This document shows, in pieces, positions 1-8,088 of a stretch of DNA of 35,723 nt. The notes under the pieces were generated by a model. It was given only the letters and a program-made list of their open reading frames with translations. It did not search any database and was not told the origin of the DNA. Numbering within the stretch: the stretch's first letter is position 1; each line of letters starts with the position of its first letter. Source of the stretch: Ramlibacter sp. (GTDB lineage: Bacteria > Pseudomonadota > Gammaproteobacteria > Burkholderiales > Burkholderiaceae_C); contig NZ_JARXAB010000072.1 in assembly GCF_029866045.1 (NCBI RefSeq), forward strand, positions 1 to 35,723, written 5' to 3'. A program made the position numbers and the translations under genes.

Positions 1-1
1 G

Positions 2-745
2 CTGGCCGCCGCGGGCATTGCGGTGGAGGTCGGCCTTGGGGCCGAGGCCTCGCGCGAACTCAACATCGGCTTCTTCCAGCGCATGACGAAGGGCCTGCCC
101 TGGGTACGCCTCAAGATCGCGGCCTCTCTGGACGGCACCACAGCCCTGGCCAACGGCGCAAGCCAATGGATCACCGGCGAGGCCGCCCGCGCCGATGGCC
201 ACGCCTGGCGGGCCCGTGCCTGCGCCATCCTCACCGGCTCTGGCACGGTGCGAGACGACGACCCGCGCCTGGATGTTCGCGGCATCGACACGCCCCGCCA
301 GCCCACGTTGGTGGTGGCCGACAGCCGCCTGGTGCTTTCACCCGGTGCCGGTCTGTTCGAGCCCCAGCGCCCGGTCTGGGTCTACACCGCGGTGACCGAC
401 GCAGCCCGCCATGCGGACCTGGCCGCACGCGGCGCCAGCATCACCGCCCTGGCTGATGCGCAGGGCAAGGTCGACCTTGAAGCCATGCTGCGCGACCTGG
501 CGCGGCGCGAGGTGAACGAGTTGCACGTCGAAGCCGGTCACCGCCTGCACGGTGCACTCCTGCGGGCAGGGCTGGCTGATGAGCTGCTGGTCTACCTGGC
601 ACCCCGGCTGCTCGGCCCGGGGCGCGGCATGGCCGCGCTCGGCCACCTGCAGGCGCTGGCCGAGGGCACAGACCTGGTGTTCGGCCCAGTGACACCCGTG
701 GGCGCAGACTTGCGCCTGCTGGCAAGGGTCCGCCGGCCGGCCTGA
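2..745 (+). CDS. ribD: RibD, C-terminal part (diaminohydroxyphosphoribosylaminopyrimidine deaminase/reductase), 5' truncated by window
   Basis: The open frame runs in from the left edge and stops with TGA at 743-745, so the N-terminal deaminase domain lies outside. The visible part is the RibD reductase domain: VRLKIAASLDGTTAL, then SQWITGEAAR and GSGTVRDDDPRL, which are typical of the NADPH-dependent reductase that reduces the ribose side chain of the riboflavin precursor. The C-terminal stretch ELHVEAG followed by LLVYLAPRLLG is also typical. An internal ATG at position 23 should not be taken as the gene start, because family sequence continues upstream of it. The gene heads a rightward riboflavin cluster (ribE, ribB-type, ribH). 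Identification is firm; only the true start is unseen. Confidence 0.95.
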   Translation: MAAAGIAVEVGLGAEASRELNIGFFQRMTKGLPWVRLKIAASLDGTTALANGASQWITGEAARADGHAWRARACAILTGSGTVRDDDPRLDVRGIDTPRQPTLVVADSRLVLSPGAGLFEPQRPVWVYTAVTDAARHADLAARGASITALADAQGKVDLEAMLRDLARREVNELHVEAGHRLHGALLRAGLADELLVYLAPRLLGPGRGMAALGHLQALAEGTDLVFGPVTPVGADLRLLARVRRPA

Positions 746-847
746 GAGCTGCGCCGGAGCCGGTTCGTCGCTCGATCTGTCCCTACCGGGACCGCTTTCA
801 ATGCCCGTAGCGGAGGCCGGGCCCCGAATCCCTGCGAAAATACGCGA

Positions 848-1486
848 ATGTTTACCGGAATCATTACCGGCGTGGGGCGCATCGCCGCCGTCCACGACCT
901 CGGAAGTTCTTCGCAGCATGGCAAGCGCCTCACCCTGGAGGCTCCGGCCGGCTACCTGGGGGACGTGGGCTTGGGAGACAGCATCGCCATCAACGGCGCT
1001 TGCATGACAGTCACCTCCCTGGACCTGCCCGCCTCCTGCTTCACCATCGACATTTCAGCCGAGTCCCTCGCACGCACCGCCGGCCTGGCCGCTGCGGGTC
1101 CACCGGTCAATCTGGAGAAGGCCCTGCGCGCGCATGACCGCCTGGGAGGCCACATCGTCTCCGGCCATGTGGACGGGATCGGCCATGTCGCCAGCTTTGA
1201 ATCGGTGGGCGAAAGCCGCGAACTGCGCATCCTCGCGCCGGCTGGTCTGGCCAAGTACCTGGCCTACAAGGGCTCCATCACCGTCAACGGGGTGAGCCTG
1301 ACCGTCAACACCGTCACCGACAGCGCCGAGGGCTGCGAGGTGTCGATCAACCTCATTCCGCACACGGTCGAAAACACCGCCCTGCGCGTGCTCAGCGCCG
1401 GAAGCCCGGTCAACCTCGAGATCGACCTGATCGCACGCTATGTCGAGCGCATGCTGGCCGGCACCTCGGCGGCCAACGCTGCCTGA
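848..1486 (+). CDS. ribE: Riboflavin synthase, alpha chain
   Basis: This 212-residue protein starts MFTGIITGVGRI, the usual N-terminus of riboflavin synthase. It has the internal duplication of the family: two lumazine-binding barrels, roughly residues 1-95 and 96-195. The second barrel begins after GGHIVSGHVDGIG and carries GSITVNGVSLTVN, which parallels GDSIAINGACMTV in the first. The enzyme dismutates two molecules of 6,7-dimethyl-8-ribityllumazine into riboflavin in the cytosol. It lies 102 bp after ribD and 11 bp before the ribB-type gene. No Shine-Dalgarno motif is obvious; instead GAAAAT sits exactly 6 bp before the ATG, which could be a -10 box of a leaderless transcript (inference). 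Some databases call this gene ribC. Confidence 0.97.
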   Translation: MFTGIITGVGRIAAVHDLGSSSQHGKRLTLEAPAGYLGDVGLGDSIAINGACMTVTSLDLPASCFTIDISAESLARTAGLAAAGPPVNLEKALRAHDRLGGHIVSGHVDGIGHVASFESVGESRELRILAPAGLAKYLAYKGSITVNGVSLTVNTVTDSAEGCEVSINLIPHTVENTALRVLSAGSPVNLEIDLIARYVERMLAGTSAANAA

Positions 1487-1497
1487 AAAAGAAAAAC

Positions 1498-2646
1498 ATG
1501 AACGCACCCCTTTCCCAGCTCACACCGCCGCAGCCGGTGGCGATCTCGCCGGTCGAGGACATCGTTGCCGACCTGCGGGCCGGGCGCATGGTCATTCTGG
1601 TCGACGAAGAAGACCGCGAGAACGAGGGCGACCTCGTCATCGCTGCCGACCATGTCAATGCCGACGCGATCAACTTCATGGCCAAGTATGGCCGCGGCCT
1701 GATCTGCCTGACCCTCACCCGCCCCCTGTGCGAGCGCCTGCAACTGCCGCCCATGGCGACTCGCAACGGCACCAAGATGGGCACCGCCTTCACGGTCTCC
1801 ATCGAGGCGGCCGAGGGCGTGACCACCGGCATCTCCGCCGCCGACCGTGCCCGCACGGTGCAGGCCGCCGTCGCCCCGGGCGCAAAGGCCGACGACCTGG
1901 TGCAGCCCGGCCACATCTTCCCGCTACAGGCGGTCGACGGGGGCGTTCTCATGCGCGCCGGCCATACCGAGGCCGGCTGCGACCTGGCCGCCATGGCAGG
2001 CCTGACTCCCGCCTCGGTCATCTGCGAGATCATGAAGGACGACGGCACCATGGCCCGCCTGCCGGACCTGCAGCTGTTCGCTGCCGAGCACGGCCTCAAG
2101 ATCGGCACCATCGTCGACCTGATCGAATACCGCAGCCGCCACGACAGTCTGGTGGAAAAGGTGGGTGAGCGTCCGCTGCACACCACCTGGGGCGAGTTCA
2201 CCGCCATCGCCTTCCGCGACAAACCCAGCCAGGGCCTGCACTTGGCCCTGGTGCGTGGCAGTTGGCAACCGCAGGACACCGTGCCGGTACGGGTGCACGA
2301 GCCGCTGTCGGTGCTGGACGCACTGGAAACCGGCCGCTCCATGCACTCCTGGGCGCTGGACCAGGCGCTGGCCCATATCGCCCGCGAGGGCAAGGGCGTC
2401 GCGGTACTGCTCAACGCCGGTGAGTCGTCGCAGCAACTGCTCGAGCAGTTCGAGGGCCGGGCCCGGGCGTCACAGGCACCCGAGCGTGGACGCATGGACC
2501 TGCGAACCTACGGTGTCGGCGCCCAAATCCTGCGCGCCTGCGGCGTCCAGCGGATGACGGTGATGGGCTCACCGCGCCCCATGCCCAGCATGGCCGGGTG
2601 GGGCCTCGAGGTGGCCAGCTACCTGCCGCCCGCAAAGGCGGCTTGA
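1498..2646 (+). CDS. ribB: 3,4-dihydroxy-2-butanone-4-phosphate synthase fused to a degenerate GTP cyclohydrolase II-like domain (RibBX type)
   Basis: The protein has 382 residues. Residues 1 to about 215 are a DHBP synthase (RibB), with [10 protein letters not shown] at about 36-45, GLICLTLT, and the HTEAGCDLA segment. It converts ribulose 5-phosphate to the four-carbon riboflavin precursor. From about residue 223 the chain follows GTP cyclohydrolase II (RibA) in outline ([29 protein letters not shown]). However, the zinc-binding cysteine cluster of active RibA (HSECLTGD and RCDCG region) is absent; the equivalent region reads [20 protein letters not shown]. Hybrids of this kind are described in proteobacteria as RibBX, with an inactive second half. 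A separate ribA elsewhere in the genome is therefore expected. Many pipelines label this ribBA. It lies between ribE and ribH, in the same direction. Confidence 0.92.
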   Translation: MNAPLSQLTPPQPVAISPVEDIVADLRAGRMVILVDEEDRENEGDLVIAADHVNADAINFMAKYGRGLICLTLTRPLCERLQLPPMATRNGTKMGTAFTVSIEAAEGVTTGISAADRARTVQAAVAPGAKADDLVQPGHIFPLQAVDGGVLMRAGHTEAGCDLAAMAGLTPASVICEIMKDDGTMARLPDLQLFAAEHGLKIGTIVDLIEYRSRHDSLVEKVGERPLHTTWGEFTAIAFRDKPSQGLHLALVRGSWQPQDTVPVRVHEPLSVLDALETGRSMHSWALDQALAHIAREGKGVAVLLNAGESSQQLLEQFEGRARASQAPERGRMDLRTYGVGAQILRACGVQRMTVMGSPRPMPSMAGWGLEVASYLPPAKAA

Positions 2647-2704
2647 GCAAGACGCCAGGCGACCCAGCCCCCACCCACCCGACACCGACTCAAGGAACAT
2701 CGAC

Positions 2705-3172
2705 ATGCAAGGCGCAGACAAGGGCCAGACCGCTCACGAGGGGGGCCAAGGCCTGCGTATCGCCATCGTGCAGGCACGCTTCAACCAGGGCATTACCGAC
2801 ACGCTGGCACAGTCGTGCAAGGAAGAACTCGTTCGCCTGGGTGTGGCCAAGGCCGATATCGACCACCACTTCGTGCCCGGCGCGCTCGAAATCCCGCTGG
2901 CGCTCAAGGCACTGGCTGCGCGCGGCAGCCATGACGCGCTCGTCGCCTTGGGCTGCGTAATTCGCGGCGAGACTTATCACTTCGAACTGGTGGCCAACGA
3001 GTCTGCCGCCGGTGTGACCCGGGTCGGGCTGGACCACCAGATCCCGATCGCCAACGTCATCCTCACCACCGACAACCTGGCCCAAGCGCTGGCCAGGCAG
3101 GTTGAAAAAGGGGTCGATGCGGCCCAAGTGGTGATCGAAATGGCCCAGCTGCTGCGAGGCCTGAAGCGATGA
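2705..3172 (+). CDS. ribH: 6,7-dimethyl-8-ribityllumazine synthase
   Basis: The 155-residue product is a cytosolic lumazine synthase that joins the RibD/RibB-derived intermediates just before riboflavin synthase. Visible family motifs are [12 protein letters not shown] (substrate pocket), [12 protein letters not shown], and [12 protein letters not shown], where H92 is the likely general acid/base. [22 protein letters not shown] follows as in the family. An N-terminal tail of about 16 polar residues precedes the core. AAGGAAC lies 6 bp before the ATG and supports this start. The stop codon overlaps the nusB start (ATGA), so the two are probably translationally coupled. Confidence 0.97.
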   Translation: MQGADKGQTAHEGGQGLRIAIVQARFNQGITDTLAQSCKEELVRLGVAKADIDHHFVPGALEIPLALKALAARGSHDALVALGCVIRGETYHFELVANESAAGVTRVGLDHQIPIANVILTTDNLAQALARQVEKGVDAAQVVIEMAQLLRGLKR

Positions 3173-3711
3173 ACGAGACCCCCGACACAGAAGCCGACAC
3201 CCACGCCGCCGAAGCCCCCGAGGGCACTGGCACAGCAGTCGCCGGCCACAAGAAGTCCGCCAACAAATCAGCCCGCACGCGTGCCCGCGAGTTTGCGCTG
3301 CAGGCGCTCTACCAGGTGATGGTGGGGCGCAACGGAGCCGAGGAGGCCGACACCTTCACCCGCGGCTTGGTGGGCTTTCACAAGGCCGACTCGGTGCACT
3401 TCGACGCCCTGGTCCACGGCTGCACCCGCGAGGCGGGCGAACTCGACGCCCTGATCACCCCGCGGCTGGACCGGCCCATGGCCGAGATTTCGCCGATCGA
3501 GCACGGCATTTTGTGGATCGGCACCTACGAGTTCCGTCACGCACTCGACGTGCCCTGGCGCGTCGTGATCAACGAGTGCGTCGAATTGGCCAAGTCCTTT
3601 GGCGGCACTGACGGCCACAAGTACATCAACGCCGTCCTCAACGGGCTGGCGCCCCAGCTGCGTCCCCAGGAAGTTGAAGCCGACCGGGGCGCAGGCAAGG
3701 GCCGCGGCTGA
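3169..3711 (+). CDS. nusB: Transcription antitermination factor NusB
   Basis: This 180-residue protein starts within the ribH stop codon (ATGA overlap). After a polar N-terminal extension of about 40 residues rich in Glu, Ala and Lys, it matches the all-helical NusB fold: [16 protein letters not shown] near residue 45, [16 protein letters not shown], and [29 protein letters not shown] near the end. NusB pairs with ribosomal protein S10 (NusE) on boxA RNA to prevent early termination of rRNA transcription. A ribH-nusB pair is a very common bacterial arrangement. The extension makes it longer than the roughly 140 residues of Escherichia coli NusB, as is often seen in Burkholderiales. Confidence 0.96.
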   Translation: MNETPDTEADTHAAEAPEGTGTAVAGHKKSANKSARTRAREFALQALYQVMVGRNGAEEADTFTRGLVGFHKADSVHFDALVHGCTREAGELDALITPRLDRPMAEISPIEHGILWIGTYEFRHALDVPWRVVINECVELAKSFGGTDGHKYINAVLNGLAPQLRPQEVEADRGAGKGRG

Positions 3712-3771
3712 GTCCCTGCAACCCCGGTCAAGGCCCAGAGGCCCTGCCCCTGTCCCCAAGGAGCCACTGCC

Positions 3772-5028
3772 ATGCGCATTACCGAACGCGCCCGACGCAT
3801 AGAGCCCTTCTATGTAATGGAGGTGAGCAAGGCGGCCGCCGCCCTGGCACCCGAGCTGGCCCGGGAGGGCCGGCCGATGGTGTTCCTCAATATCGGTGAA
3901 CCTGATTTCGGTGCCACGCCCTTGGTGCAAGACGCGGCAGCGCGCGCCATCCGCGAGGGACGCACCCAGTACACCCAGGCAACGGGCCTGCCAGAGCTGC
4001 GCGAGCGCATCAGCCGCTGGTACGGCCAGCGCTTCGGCCTGGATGTGCCCGCGCGGCGCATCGTGGTCACCGCAGGCGCCTCGGCCGCCCTGCAGCTGGC
4101 CTGCCTGGCCCTGGTGGAAGCGGGCGACGAGGTGCTGATGCCCGACCCCAGCTACCCCTGTAACCAACAGTTCGTGAACGCCGCCGAGGGCCGGGCCGTC
4201 CTGCTGCCCACCACCGCCGCGAGCCGCTTCCAGCTTTCGCCCGACCAGGTGCGCGCGCACTGGCGGCCACAGACGCGGGGCGTGTTGCTGGCCTCGCCGT
4301 CCAACCCCACCGGCACCTCGATTGCACCGCGGGCCTTGGCCGAGATCCACGCTGAAGTGCGCGAGCGCGGCGGCATCACGCTGCTGGACGAGATCTACCT
4401 GGGCCTGTCCCATGACGAAGCCTTCGGCCAGTCGGGCCTGGCCTTGGGCGACGACATGGTCAGCGTCAACAGCTTTTCTAAGTACTTTTGCATGACGGGC
4501 TGGCGCCTGGGCTGGCTGGTGCTGCCCGAGCCCCTGGTGCCGGTGATCGAGCGGCTGGCGCAACACCTGTTCATTTGTCCCAGCACCATCGCCCAGCATG
4601 CGGCCCTGGCCTGCTTTGAGCCCGAGAGCATTGCCGAGTACGAACGTCGACGTGCCGAGTTCAGGGCGCGACGCGACTGGTTCATCCCGCAGCTGGCGGC
4701 AGTCGGCCTGCCAGTCCCGGTCATACCCGACGGCGCGTTTTACGCCTGGGCCGACTGCAGTGCCTGGTGCGAGCGCCTGGGCCTGCCCGCCGCGACCGGC
4801 AGTTGGGACCTGGCCTTCGACCTCATGCGCCGCTGCGGTCTGGCGGTGACGCCCGGCCGCGACTTCGGCAGCGTGGACACCGCGCGATTCATCCGCTTTT
4901 CCAACGCCAGCAGCATGGGCCAGTTGCAGGAGGCCATTGCCCGCCTGCGCCGGGCGGCGGCGGAACTGGGCTTGCTGGCCAACGGGGCGCCGCAGGGCCT
5001 GGCCCCGGAGGCTGGAGGCCCGGCATGA
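3772..5028 (+). CDS. Class I/II pyridoxal-phosphate aminotransferase
   Basis: This 418-residue protein has the fold-type I aminotransferase signature. SPSNPTG is at about 175-181, DEIY at 206-209 (the Asp contacts the PLP nitrogen), and SFSKYFCMTGWRLGW around 234-248, where K237 should form the Schiff base. The C-terminal FIRFSNAS carries the arginine that binds the substrate carboxylate. It resembles the aspartate/alanine aminotransferase group, but substrate cannot be read from sequence. It starts with an ATG after a 60-bp gap from nusB, with AAGGAG about 9 bp upstream. Its stop overlaps the ybgC start (ATGA), tying it to the tol genes. Function in that company is not evident. Confidence 0.9.
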   Translation: MRITERARRIEPFYVMEVSKAAAALAPELAREGRPMVFLNIGEPDFGATPLVQDAAARAIREGRTQYTQATGLPELRERISRWYGQRFGLDVPARRIVVTAGASAALQLACLALVEAGDEVLMPDPSYPCNQQFVNAAEGRAVLLPTTAASRFQLSPDQVRAHWRPQTRGVLLASPSNPTGTSIAPRALAEIHAEVRERGGITLLDEIYLGLSHDEAFGQSGLALGDDMVSVNSFSKYFCMTGWRLGWLVLPEPLVPVIERLAQHLFICPSTIAQHAALACFEPESIAEYERRRAEFRARRDWFIPQLAAVGLPVPVIPDGAFYAWADCSAWCERLGLPAATGSWDLAFDLMRRCGLAVTPGRDFGSVDTARFIRFSNASSMGQLQEAIARLRRAAAELGLLANGAPQGLAPEAGGPA

Positions 5029-5423
5029 GCTTCGAGTTCCCCGTGCGCGTCTACTGGGAGGACACCGACGCCGGCGGTATCGTGTTCTATGCCAACTACC
5101 TGAAGTTCTTCGAGCGTGCACGCACCGAGTGGTTGCGCGCCCTCGGTCTGGCGCAATCGGTGATTCGTGAGCAAACCGGTGGCATGTTCGTGGTGAGCGA
5201 GACCCAGGTCCGCTACCTGCGCCCGGCCCGACTCGACGACCAGCTGCGGGTCACCGCCCGCCTCGAGGAAGCCGGTCGCGCCTCGCTGGTGATCGTGCAA
5301 CAGGCGCTGGACCTCAAGGGTCAAGTCCTGGCGGAGGGGCGCATCCGAATCGGCTGGGTGGACGCCGCCAGTCTGGCCCCGACCCGGATCCCGCCCGAGG
5401 TGCTTCAGGCTCTGCAACAATAG
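5025..5423 (+). CDS. ybgC: Tol-Pal-associated acyl-CoA thioesterase YbgC
   Basis: The 132-residue product is a hot-dog-fold thioesterase. The motif YWEDTDAGGIVFYANY near the N-terminus aligns with Escherichia coli YbgC, where the second Asp of DTD (D15 here) is catalytic; FFERARTEWLR follows as in the family. The start is set by the ATGA overlap with the aminotransferase. The frame is open further upstream, but that part is a shadow of the aminotransferase. YbgC is classically the first gene of the tol-pal cluster and acts on acyl-CoA or acyl-carrier thioesters at the inner membrane face; its link to Tol function is not settled. tolQ begins 4 bp after its stop. Confidence 0.95.
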   Translation: MSFEFPVRVYWEDTDAGGIVFYANYLKFFERARTEWLRALGLAQSVIREQTGGMFVVSETQVRYLRPARLDDQLRVTARLEEAGRASLVIVQQALDLKGQVLAEGRIRIGWVDAASLAPTRIPPEVLQALQQ

Positions 5424-5427
5424 GGGC

Positions 5428-6132
5428 ATGAACCAAGACATGTCCATCGTCCGGCTCGTACTGGACGCCAGTTGGGTGGTGCAGGCGGTGATGGCTCTGC
5501 TGGCCTGCGTTTCGATCGCCAGTTGGGCGGCCATCTTCCGCAAGATCTTTGCCCTGCGGCGGGTGAAATCGCTCAACGAGGCGTTCGAGCGTGAATTCTG
5601 GTCGGGCACCACGCTCAACGATCTGTATGCCTCGGCAGCGCAAAACGCGCGTGCCGCCGGCCCCATGGAGCGCATTTTTGCCTCGGGCATGCGGGAGTTC
5701 CAAAAGCTGCGGGAGCGCCGCATTCAGGACGGGGGCGTTTTGCTCGACGGCGCTCGCCGCGCCATGCGGGCCAGCTACCAGCGTGAGATGGACGCGGTGG
5801 AAAGCCAACTCTCCCTGCTGGCGACCACCGGCTCGGTCTCCCCCTATGTGGGCCTGTTCGGCACGGTGTGGGGCATCATGCATGCCTTCACCGGCCTGGC
5901 CAGCCTGCAGCAGGTCACGCTGGCCTCGGTCGCGCCGGGCATCGCCGAGGCCCTGGTGGCCACTGCGATTGGCCTGTTCGCCGCCATCCCCGCGGTGACC
6001 GCTTACAACCGATTCGCGCGCGACATCGACCGGGTGTCTATCCAGCTGGAGACCTTCATCGAAGAGTTCACCAATATTCTTCAGCGCAGCGTGGGCGCGC
6101 CCGGAGCCCCCCAATCCACCGCGGGGCGCTGA
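5428..6132 (+). CDS. tolQ: Tol-Pal system inner-membrane proton channel subunit TolQ
   Basis: The 234-residue protein belongs to the TolQ/ExbB/MotA family. One transmembrane helix lies near residues 15-37. Two more lie around 130-155 (SPYVGLFGTVWGIMHAFTGL, with the conserved gating region) and 170-192 (IAEALVATAIGLFAAIPAV). TolQ with TolR conducts protons and drives TolA, which helps the outer membrane constrict at division. ATG 5428 follows AGGGGC by direct contact, and a second ATG four codons later is a possible alternative start. AACAAT ends 6 bp before the ATG, as at ribE, trmB and dnaE. Gene order ybgC-tolQ-tolR-tolA is the standard one. Confidence 0.96.
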   Translation: MNQDMSIVRLVLDASWVVQAVMALLACVSIASWAAIFRKIFALRRVKSLNEAFEREFWSGTTLNDLYASAAQNARAAGPMERIFASGMREFQKLRERRIQDGGVLLDGARRAMRASYQREMDAVESQLSLLATTGSVSPYVGLFGTVWGIMHAFTGLASLQQVTLASVAPGIAEALVATAIGLFAAIPAVTAYNRFARDIDRVSIQLETFIEEFTNILQRSVGAPGAPQSTAGR

Positions 6133-6136
6133 GGCC

Positions 6137-6598
6137 ATGCCTGCCGTCTCGTCACGCGGGCGCGGTCGCCGCACGATCAACGAGATCAATATGGTGCCCT
6201 TCATCGATGTGATGCTGGTGCTCCTGATCATCTTCATGGTCACCGCGCCGCTGATCACCCCCAGCCTGATCGACCTGCCCAGCGTGGGCAAGGCCAACCG
6301 CCCGCCAGACGCGAAGCTCGAGGTGGTGATTCACAAGGACGGATCATTGGAACTGCGCGCCGGGCCCCCCAAGGCTGGCCCTGCAAGCACGGCAAGCACC
6401 ACCAGCACTCAGCGGCTCGCCCTGGCTGACCTGTCCACCCGCGTGCTGCAGGCCCAGAACGGGCAGGCTGCCGGCAGTGTGGCGGTGGTCATCAGCGCCG
6501 ACCGCAGCGTGAAGTACGAGTCGGTCGTGAAGGTCATGGACACCCTGCAACGCGCTGGTGTGCAACGGGTGGGCCTGTCGGTCCAACTGGCGCAGTGA
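6137..6598 (+). CDS. tolR: Tol-Pal system protein TolR
   Basis: The 153-residue product is of the ExbD/TolR family. After a short basic cytoplasmic N-terminus (RGRGRRTINEINMVPFID) comes one transmembrane helix, VMLVLLIIFMVTAPLI. The conserved membrane Asp (D24 in PFIDVML) takes part in proton flow with TolQ. The periplasmic domain follows, ending YESVVKVMDTLQRAGVQRVGLSVQ, the usual C-terminal fold. A short Ala/Ser/Thr-rich segment (around residues 77-92) is inserted in the periplasmic domain. It starts 4 bp after tolQ and is followed by a 134-bp gap before tolA. Confidence 0.95.
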   Translation: MPAVSSRGRGRRTINEINMVPFIDVMLVLLIIFMVTAPLITPSLIDLPSVGKANRPPDAKLEVVIHKDGSLELRAGPPKAGPASTASTTSTQRLALADLSTRVLQAQNGQAAGSVAVVISADRSVKYESVVKVMDTLQRAGVQRVGLSVQLAQ

Positions 6599-6685
6599 GG
6601 GGTTAGATACTCTCGCAGCGAGCACGCGCCACCTGGATACCCCTTCCACCCTCTACCGTACCCTTCCAGTAACCATCCCACGGCC

Positions 6686-6709
6686 AAGCCTGCACTCAAG
6701 CCTGCACTC
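6686..6709 (+). repeat. 12-bp tandem duplication in the tolR-tolA gap
   Basis: AAGCCTGCACTC occurs twice head to tail and is followed by AAGCCC. It lies in the 134-bp untranslated stretch before tolA, which otherwise is rich in C and contains two similar ACCCCTTCC/ACCCTTCC tracts. It could be a simple slippage duplication. No regulatory role can be shown from sequence. Confidence 0.7.
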
Positions 6710-6732
6710 AAGCCCAAGAGGACCCACACCCC

Positions 6733-7770
6733 ATGTCCCTGCTGGCCACCGCTGACCGTCTGGAGTTCACACCTCCACCCGAGCCGCGTCCGGTGGCGGC
6801 CATGGGCCTGGCCCTGCTGGCCCACCTGCTGCTGTGCCTGGCGCTGGCATGGGGCATCACCTGGAAGCGTGACAACCAAGAGGTCACCGCCGAAGCCGAG
6901 CTCTGGTCGGCCACCGTCCAGCTGGCCGCGCCGGCCCCTGTGGAAACGCCTCCCCCACCCACCCCGCCTGCGCCGAAACCGGCACCGGTTCCGCCACCCC
7001 AGCCGCCACGCACCCCCAAGCCGGTTCCCGCGGCCGCGCCGCCGGCACCTCAGGTCAAGGATGCGACCATCGCGCTTGAGCGCAAAAAGGAACAGCGGCG
7101 CGTGCAGGAGGAGAAAGCGCGCGAGGCGCTAGAGCTGAAGAAAAAAGAGAAAGCGCTGCGCGACGCTGCGGCGCGCGAGGCAGCCGATAAGAAGGCAGCG
7201 GAAATCAAAGCAGCGGAGATCAGAGCCGCAGAGATCAAGGCCGCTGAACTCAGAGCCGCAGAGATCAAGGCGGCAGAGGTCAAAGCGGCAGAAATCAAGC
7301 AAGCGGAGCAAAGGGCAGCGGAGAAACTGGCTGCCGAAAAAGCCGCGGAAGCGGCCGAGCAGGCAAGGCGCACCCGGGAGGCCGAAGAGGGCCGGCGCGC
7401 GGACCAGATGCGTGAAGAAAATCTCAAGCGCATCCAGGGCATGGCCAGCGCCACCGGCCGACCCACTGCCACCGGCAACGCGGCCAGGGCGGCAGGCCCG
7501 AGCGACAGCTACGGCGGGCGGATCCGGGAGCGGGTCAGACCCAACATCGTCTTCACCGACGATATGCCAGGCAACCCAGTCACCGAGGTCGAAGTGGTGA
7601 TGTCACCCGACGGCACCATCGTTAGCCGGAAGATCACCCGCGCGAGCGGCGTCAGGAGCTGGGACGAGGCGGTGCTGCGCGCGCTTGACCGCACTGGCGT
7701 GCTACCGCGCGACGTTGACGGCCGGGTGCACAGCCCGCTGCTGATGGAATTCAAGCCCAAGGGCCCCTGA
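6733..7770 (+). CDS. tolA: Cell envelope integrity protein TolA
   Basis: The 345-residue product shows the three-part TolA layout. It has a single N-terminal transmembrane helix at about 18-37 (AMGLALLAHLLLCLALAWGI), a Pro-rich stretch (about 60-105) followed by a long Lys/Glu/Ala helix (about 115-235), and a C-terminal domain of the TolA/TonB type (VTEVEVVMSPDGTIVSRKI, SWDEAVLRAL). TolA spans the periplasm and links the TolQ-TolR motor to TolB and Pal. The central helix contains a run of KAAEI-type pentapeptides. An ATG at 6733 after a C-rich leader is the only sensible start. tolB and pal, which normally follow, are not here: the next gene is infA on the other strand. Confidence 0.94.
   Translation: MSLLATADRLEFTPPPEPRPVAAMGLALLAHLLLCLALAWGITWKRDNQEVTAEAELWSATVQLAAPAPVETPPPPTPPAPKPAPVPPPQPPRTPKPVPAAAPPAPQVKDATIALERKKEQRRVQEEKAREALELKKKEKALRDAAAREAADKKAAEIKAAEIRAAEIKAAELRAAEIKAAEVKAAEIKQAEQRAAEKLAAEKAAEAAEQARRTREAEEGRRADQMREENLKRIQGMASATGRPTATGNAARAAGPSDSYGGRIRERVRPNIVFTDDMPGNPVTEVEVVMSPDGTIVSRKITRASGVRSWDEAVLRALDRTGVLPRDVDGRVHSPLLMEFKPKGP
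7192..7296 (+). repeat. 15-bp tandem repeats encoding KAAEI-like pentapeptides in tolA
   Basis: Seven in-frame 15-bp units encode KAAEI, KAAEI, RAAEI, KAAEL, RAAEI, KAAEV and KAAEI. A 20-bp stretch starting AGAGCCGCAG is identical at 7222-7241 and 7252-7271, so recent unit duplication is likely. Further degenerate units continue to about 7330. The array sits in the alpha-helical stalk of TolA, and changes in copy number would alter stalk length in frame. Confidence 0.9.
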
Positions 7771-7794
7771 GGCCCCAAAAGAGCAGCCAGTCGA

Positions 7795-8061
7795 TCAGCG
7801 GAAAGTGCGCCGAGGCGGCGGCTTGTAGCCTGGCGCGCGCGGCTCGAGATGGCGGAAAGTGATCCGCCCCTTGTTGAGGTCGTAGGGCGAGAGTTCGAGC
7901 GACACCTTGTCCCCCGCCAGAATGCGGATGCGGTTCTTCTTGAGCTTGCCACCGCCATAGGCGATGAGACCGTGGCCGTTTTCCAGCTTGACGCGGTAGC
8001 GACCGTCGGGGAGGACCTCCTCCACCAAGCCGTTCATTTCGATCAGTTCTTCCTTGGCCAT
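7795..8061 (-). CDS. infA: Translation initiation factor IF-1 (long paralogue type)
   Basis: The 88-residue protein is a single S1/OB-fold RNA-binding domain. [54 protein letters not shown] and LNKGRITFR match IF-1 position by position. It binds the 30S A site during initiation. It is longer than the usual 72 residues because of a basic, Pro-rich tail (about residues 70-88). Burkholderiales often carry such a long IF-1 in addition to the one in the ribosomal protein cluster, so this may be the second copy (inference). AAGGAG lies 5 bp before the ATG. It is convergent with tolA, with 24 bp between the stops. Confidence 0.94.
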   Translation of the reverse strand: MAKEELIEMNGLVEEVLPDGRYRVKLENGHGLIAYGGGKLKKNRIRILAGDKVSLELSPYDLNKGRITFRHLEPRAPGYKPPPRRTFR

Positions 8062-8088
8062 GAGGCTCCTTGGGTCAATGTGGGGGTA

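Noticed and set aside
746..847. Possible FMN riboswitch before ribE
   Set aside because: The gap is only 102 bp and lacks the conserved RFN stems. FMN riboswitches are longer and usually sit before a separate ribB.
1410..2495. 361-residue minus-strand frame opposite the ribB-type gene
   Set aside because: The plus strand carries an unmistakable DHBP synthase; the minus frame has only Ser/Arg-rich low-complexity sequence.
3268..5121. 617-residue open frame on the minus strand
   Set aside because: It lies wholly opposite nusB, the aminotransferase and ybgC, which have clear family motifs. Its composition is that of a GC-rich antisense frame, and it shows no domain.
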